Part shown: piece by piece, positions 61,961 through 64,000 of the stretch | How positions within the stretch are numbered: position 1 is the stretch's first letter | Layout of the letters: each line of letters starts with the position of its first letter | From: Leptolyngbya sp. FACHB-321 | GTDB lineage: Bacteria; Cyanobacteriota; Cyanobacteriia; Leptolyngbyales; Leptolyngbyaceae | NCBI RefSeq assembly: GCF_014695975.1 | Contig: NZ_JACJPI010000012.1 | Span: 62,001 to 126,000 of the forward strand | Reading direction: 5' to 3' | DNA length: 64,000 nt | The notes under the pieces: generated by a model | What the model was told of the DNA's origin: nothing | Seen by the model: the letters and a program-made list of their open reading frames with translations, nothing else | Databases searched by the model: none | Program-made: the position numbers and the translations under genes

Positions 61961-64000
61961 ATGATGCATACCTTCGGGAATTTTTTAGCGGCTAGTTCTC
62001 CCTCGCTGCGATCGCTCTTCGCACCCTTTCTGCCCTCTGAGCCAGTGAGCGATCCACTGACAATTTTCCTGGTCATCATGACAATCATGCTGGTGGCTCC
62101 ACTGCTGTTTGAGCGGATTCGGCTACCGGGCATTGTCGGCTTGATTCTAGCAGGCGTAATTGTGGGACCACACGGCTTCGGCTTTTTGGAACGAGACACC
62201 ACGATCGTCCTTTTGGGTACGGTAGGGCTACTCTTTCTCATGTTTATGGCAGGGTTAGAAACTAGCCTGGACGACCTGAAATTTAACGCTAAGAAAGCAA
62301 TAATTTTCGGCTTAGCAACCTTTGCAGTGCCAATGGCAATGGGGATTGTAGCCATGCGGCTGTTGGGATATCCCATGCTGGCATCTGTGCTAGTGGCATC
62401 ATGCTTTGCCTCTCATACGCTACTGGCGCTGCCGATCGCTAGCAAACTGGGCATTATGCGATCGCAATCGGTCACCGTTACGCTAGGTGGCACCCTGATT
62501 ACCAATGTTTTGGCATTACTGGTGCTGGCAGTTGTCGTCAAAGCCCAGCAGGGGAATCTCACGCTAAGTTTCTGGCTTTTCTTGCTTCCTTCCCTTGGTC
62601 TCTACACCTTCGCCACCTTATGGGGTGTCCCCAGACTAGGACGCTGGTTTTTCCGCCGCTTTGGGCATGACGAAGGAGCCGAATTTACCTTTGTGGTTGC
62701 CACCCTCTTTGTCGTCTCATACTTCGCCAAACTGATCGAGATTGAACCGATCATTGGTGCCTTTTTAGCAGGAATCGCGATTACTCAATTGATTCCGCAA
62801 CTGAGCCCCCTAATGAATCGCATTCAGTTTATTGGCAATACGCTCTTTGTACCGTTTTTCTTGATTTCAGTTGGGATGCTGGTCAATCCGCTGATTTTGT
62901 TTCAAGAGCCACGATCGCTGCTGGTGTCTGCGGTCATGGTAGGGGTGGCGATCGTAGCAAAGTTTGTGCCTGCTTGGGGTGCCAGCAAACTATTCAAATT
63001 TGATTTCTCCAACATGATGGTGATTTTTGGGCTATCGGTTGCGCAGGCAGCATCAACGCTGGCAGCCATTACAGTTGCCTTCAACATTAAGCTGGTCGAT
63101 CAACTGACGGTCAACGGTACGATCGCCATGATTTTAGTGACCTGCGTTGCTTCTCCCTGGATCACAGCACGCTGGGGAGAGGGCATGAAAGATAGCAGCC
63201 CAAAGGCACAACAAGCACAAGCAAGCGCTTTGTCCCAAGCAACGCCTCAATATCGTATTTTGGTGCCAGTGGCAAACCCCAGCACCGAAGACAATCTGCT
63301 GCAACTAGCGTTGATTTTGGCAAAAAGTACAGGCGGCACCTTGTTACCGCTCCATGTGTTATCAGATGCACATGCACCCGTCACTACTGAAGCAAAACTG
63401 CAACAAGAGCGCTTGTTAGCTGCTGCCGAGACGATCGCCCACGCCGCAGTGACAGATGTAGAGCCGATCGGCCGTGTGGATGATGCGATTGACAAGGGCA
63501 TTTTACGAACGGCTCAAGAGCGCAACGCTACTCTGCTAATCTGTGGCTGGAAAGGCTATTCAACCTATCGGGATAATTTCTTTGGCAGCGTGATTGACAA
63601 TGTTGCTCGTCGCACGTTGGTCCCTATGCTTATTACCCGCTTTCCACAGCCAATTCAGTCCACCCAGCGAATCTTTCTGGCGATCGCGGATGCAGAAGCA
63701 ACAACGGTTAGTTTTCAACAAACGTTGGTTCTCACACGCACACTTGCAACCGAATTGAAAGCGTCCTTAAAGGTTTTGCAGCTTTTTTCTAATCCCCGTT
63801 CAGCAAATGCCGCTTATGCAATTCCTGGTCTCAGTGAAGACGTGCCAGTGCAAAAGATACGTGGCAACTTCGCGAATCAGGTTGCCCAGCTTCTAGAGAG
63901 AGATGATTTGCTGGTCATCATGCACAATGCCCGTCCCAAACGTTTAAATGAACCGACGCTTGGAGTAGAACCAGAGGCAATCGCCCGCCAGCATCCCGAG
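61961..64000 (+). CDS. CPA2-type cation/proton antiporter with C-terminal USP-like domain, partial
   Basis: Open frame of 680 codons that runs off the right edge. The first half is a monovalent cation/proton antiporter of the KefB/NhaS-like type: LLFERIRLPGIVGLILAGVIVGPHG, LFLMFMAGLETSLDDLK, EGAEFTFVVATLFVVSY, IGAFLAGIAITQLIP and FFLISVGMLVNP. After about residue 420 comes a region resembling universal stress protein (USP) domains (YRILVPVANPSTEDNLLQLALILA, CGWKGYSTY), possibly two in tandem. Such proteins exchange Na+ or K+ for H+ at membranes, including the thylakoid. ATG 61961 and ATG 61964 are both possible starts. Confidence 0.9.
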   Translation, partial: MMHTFGNFLAASSPSLRSLFAPFLPSEPVSDPLTIFLVIMTIMLVAPLLFERIRLPGIVGLILAGVIVGPHGFGFLERDTTIVLLGTVGLLFLMFMAGLETSLDDLKFNAKKAIIFGLATFAVPMAMGIVAMRLLGYPMLASVLVASCFASHTLLALPIASKLGIMRSQSVTVTLGGTLITNVLALLVLAVVVKAQQGNLTLSFWLFLLPSLGLYTFATLWGVPRLGRWFFRRFGHDEGAEFTFVVATLFVVSYFAKLIEIEPIIGAFLAGIAITQLIPQLSPLMNRIQFIGNTLFVPFFLISVGMLVNPLILFQEPRSLLVSAVMVGVAIVAKFVPAWGASKLFKFDFSNMMVIFGLSVAQAASTLAAITVAFNIKLVDQLTVNGTIAMILVTCVASPWITARWGEGMKDSSPKAQQAQASALSQATPQYRILVPVANPSTEDNLLQLALILAKSTGGTLLPLHVLSDAHAPVTTEAKLQQERLLAAAETIAHAAVTDVEPIGRVDDAIDKGILRTAQERNATLLICGWKGYSTYRDNFFGSVIDNVARRTLVPMLITRFPQPIQSTQRIFLAIADAEATTVSFQQTLVLTRTLATELKASLKVLQLFSNPRSANAAYAIPGLSEDVPVQKIRGNFANQVAQLLERDDLLVIMHNARPKRLNEPTLGVEPEAIARQHPE

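Overview
The window looks like chromosomal DNA of a cyanobacterium. The octamer GCGATCGC (HIP1) and its core CGATCG recur throughout coding and spacer DNA. Many genes belong to families known mainly from cyanobacteria: a DnaK3-like chaperone with a long tail, an SpkB-type kinase with pentapeptide repeats, CAAD, DUF3727 and DUF6761 proteins, and CHASE2 and DICT-type kinases. I found no rRNA, tRNA, CRISPR array, prophage or intact insertion sequence. Genes lie on both strands in short runs, with several long AT-richer spacers that carry small repeats. Genus cannot be fixed from the sequence alone.

Layout. 1-4 kb: undecaprenol/diacylglycerol kinase, glutamine amidotransferase TrpG/PabA, a Tat-type metallo-beta-lactamase-fold protein and a large ATP-grasp ligase. 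4-10.5 kb: bestrophin channel, dnaK3-dnaJ pair, ankyrin protein and EVE protein. 10.6-20.6 kb: ABC permease, CYP110-like P450, xylulokinase-like kinase, XdhC, a hybrid histidine kinase whose receiver has lost its phospho-acceptor Asp, and an FdhF/YdeP molybdopterin enzyme. 20.7-24 kb: CHASE2 histidine kinase behind a broken fecR gene. 24-31 kb: a spacer of about 1 kb, shikimate kinase, a repeat protein ending in a degenerate M15 peptidase domain, a membrane protein and an SpkB-like kinase.

31-41 kb: pheT, YciI, aldo/keto reductase, 2'-5' RNA ligase, a bacterial eRF1-like (baeRF) protein, a DUF29 remnant, asnS, a HIT-like protein, a DHFR-like reductase and a DUF6761 protein. 41-50.7 kb: an OmpR-type regulator, then a minus-strand housekeeping run (proB, yqeG, mltG, DUF3727, ruvX, GNAT, CofE-like, epimerase). 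51-56.6 kb: six plus-strand genes of stress or envelope type (two lipoproteins, an unknown protein, CAAD, YsnF/DUF2382, hemerythrin). 56.7-64 kb: class D beta-lactamase, SGNH hydrolase, a two-gene operon of a DUF2600 (YtpB-like) terpene synthase and a geranylgeranyl-reductase-like flavoprotein, a membrane protein, a possible 32-residue membrane peptide and a cation/proton antiporter that runs off the window.

Most notable: the translationally coupled DUF2600/flavoprotein pair at 58484-60670, which reads as a small terpenoid pathway; three apparent loss-of-function proteins or genes (receiver Asn501, M15 zinc ligands, fecR with a nonsense codon and a frameshift); and a dispersed intergenic repeat present in three copies, one of which starts inside a stop codon.
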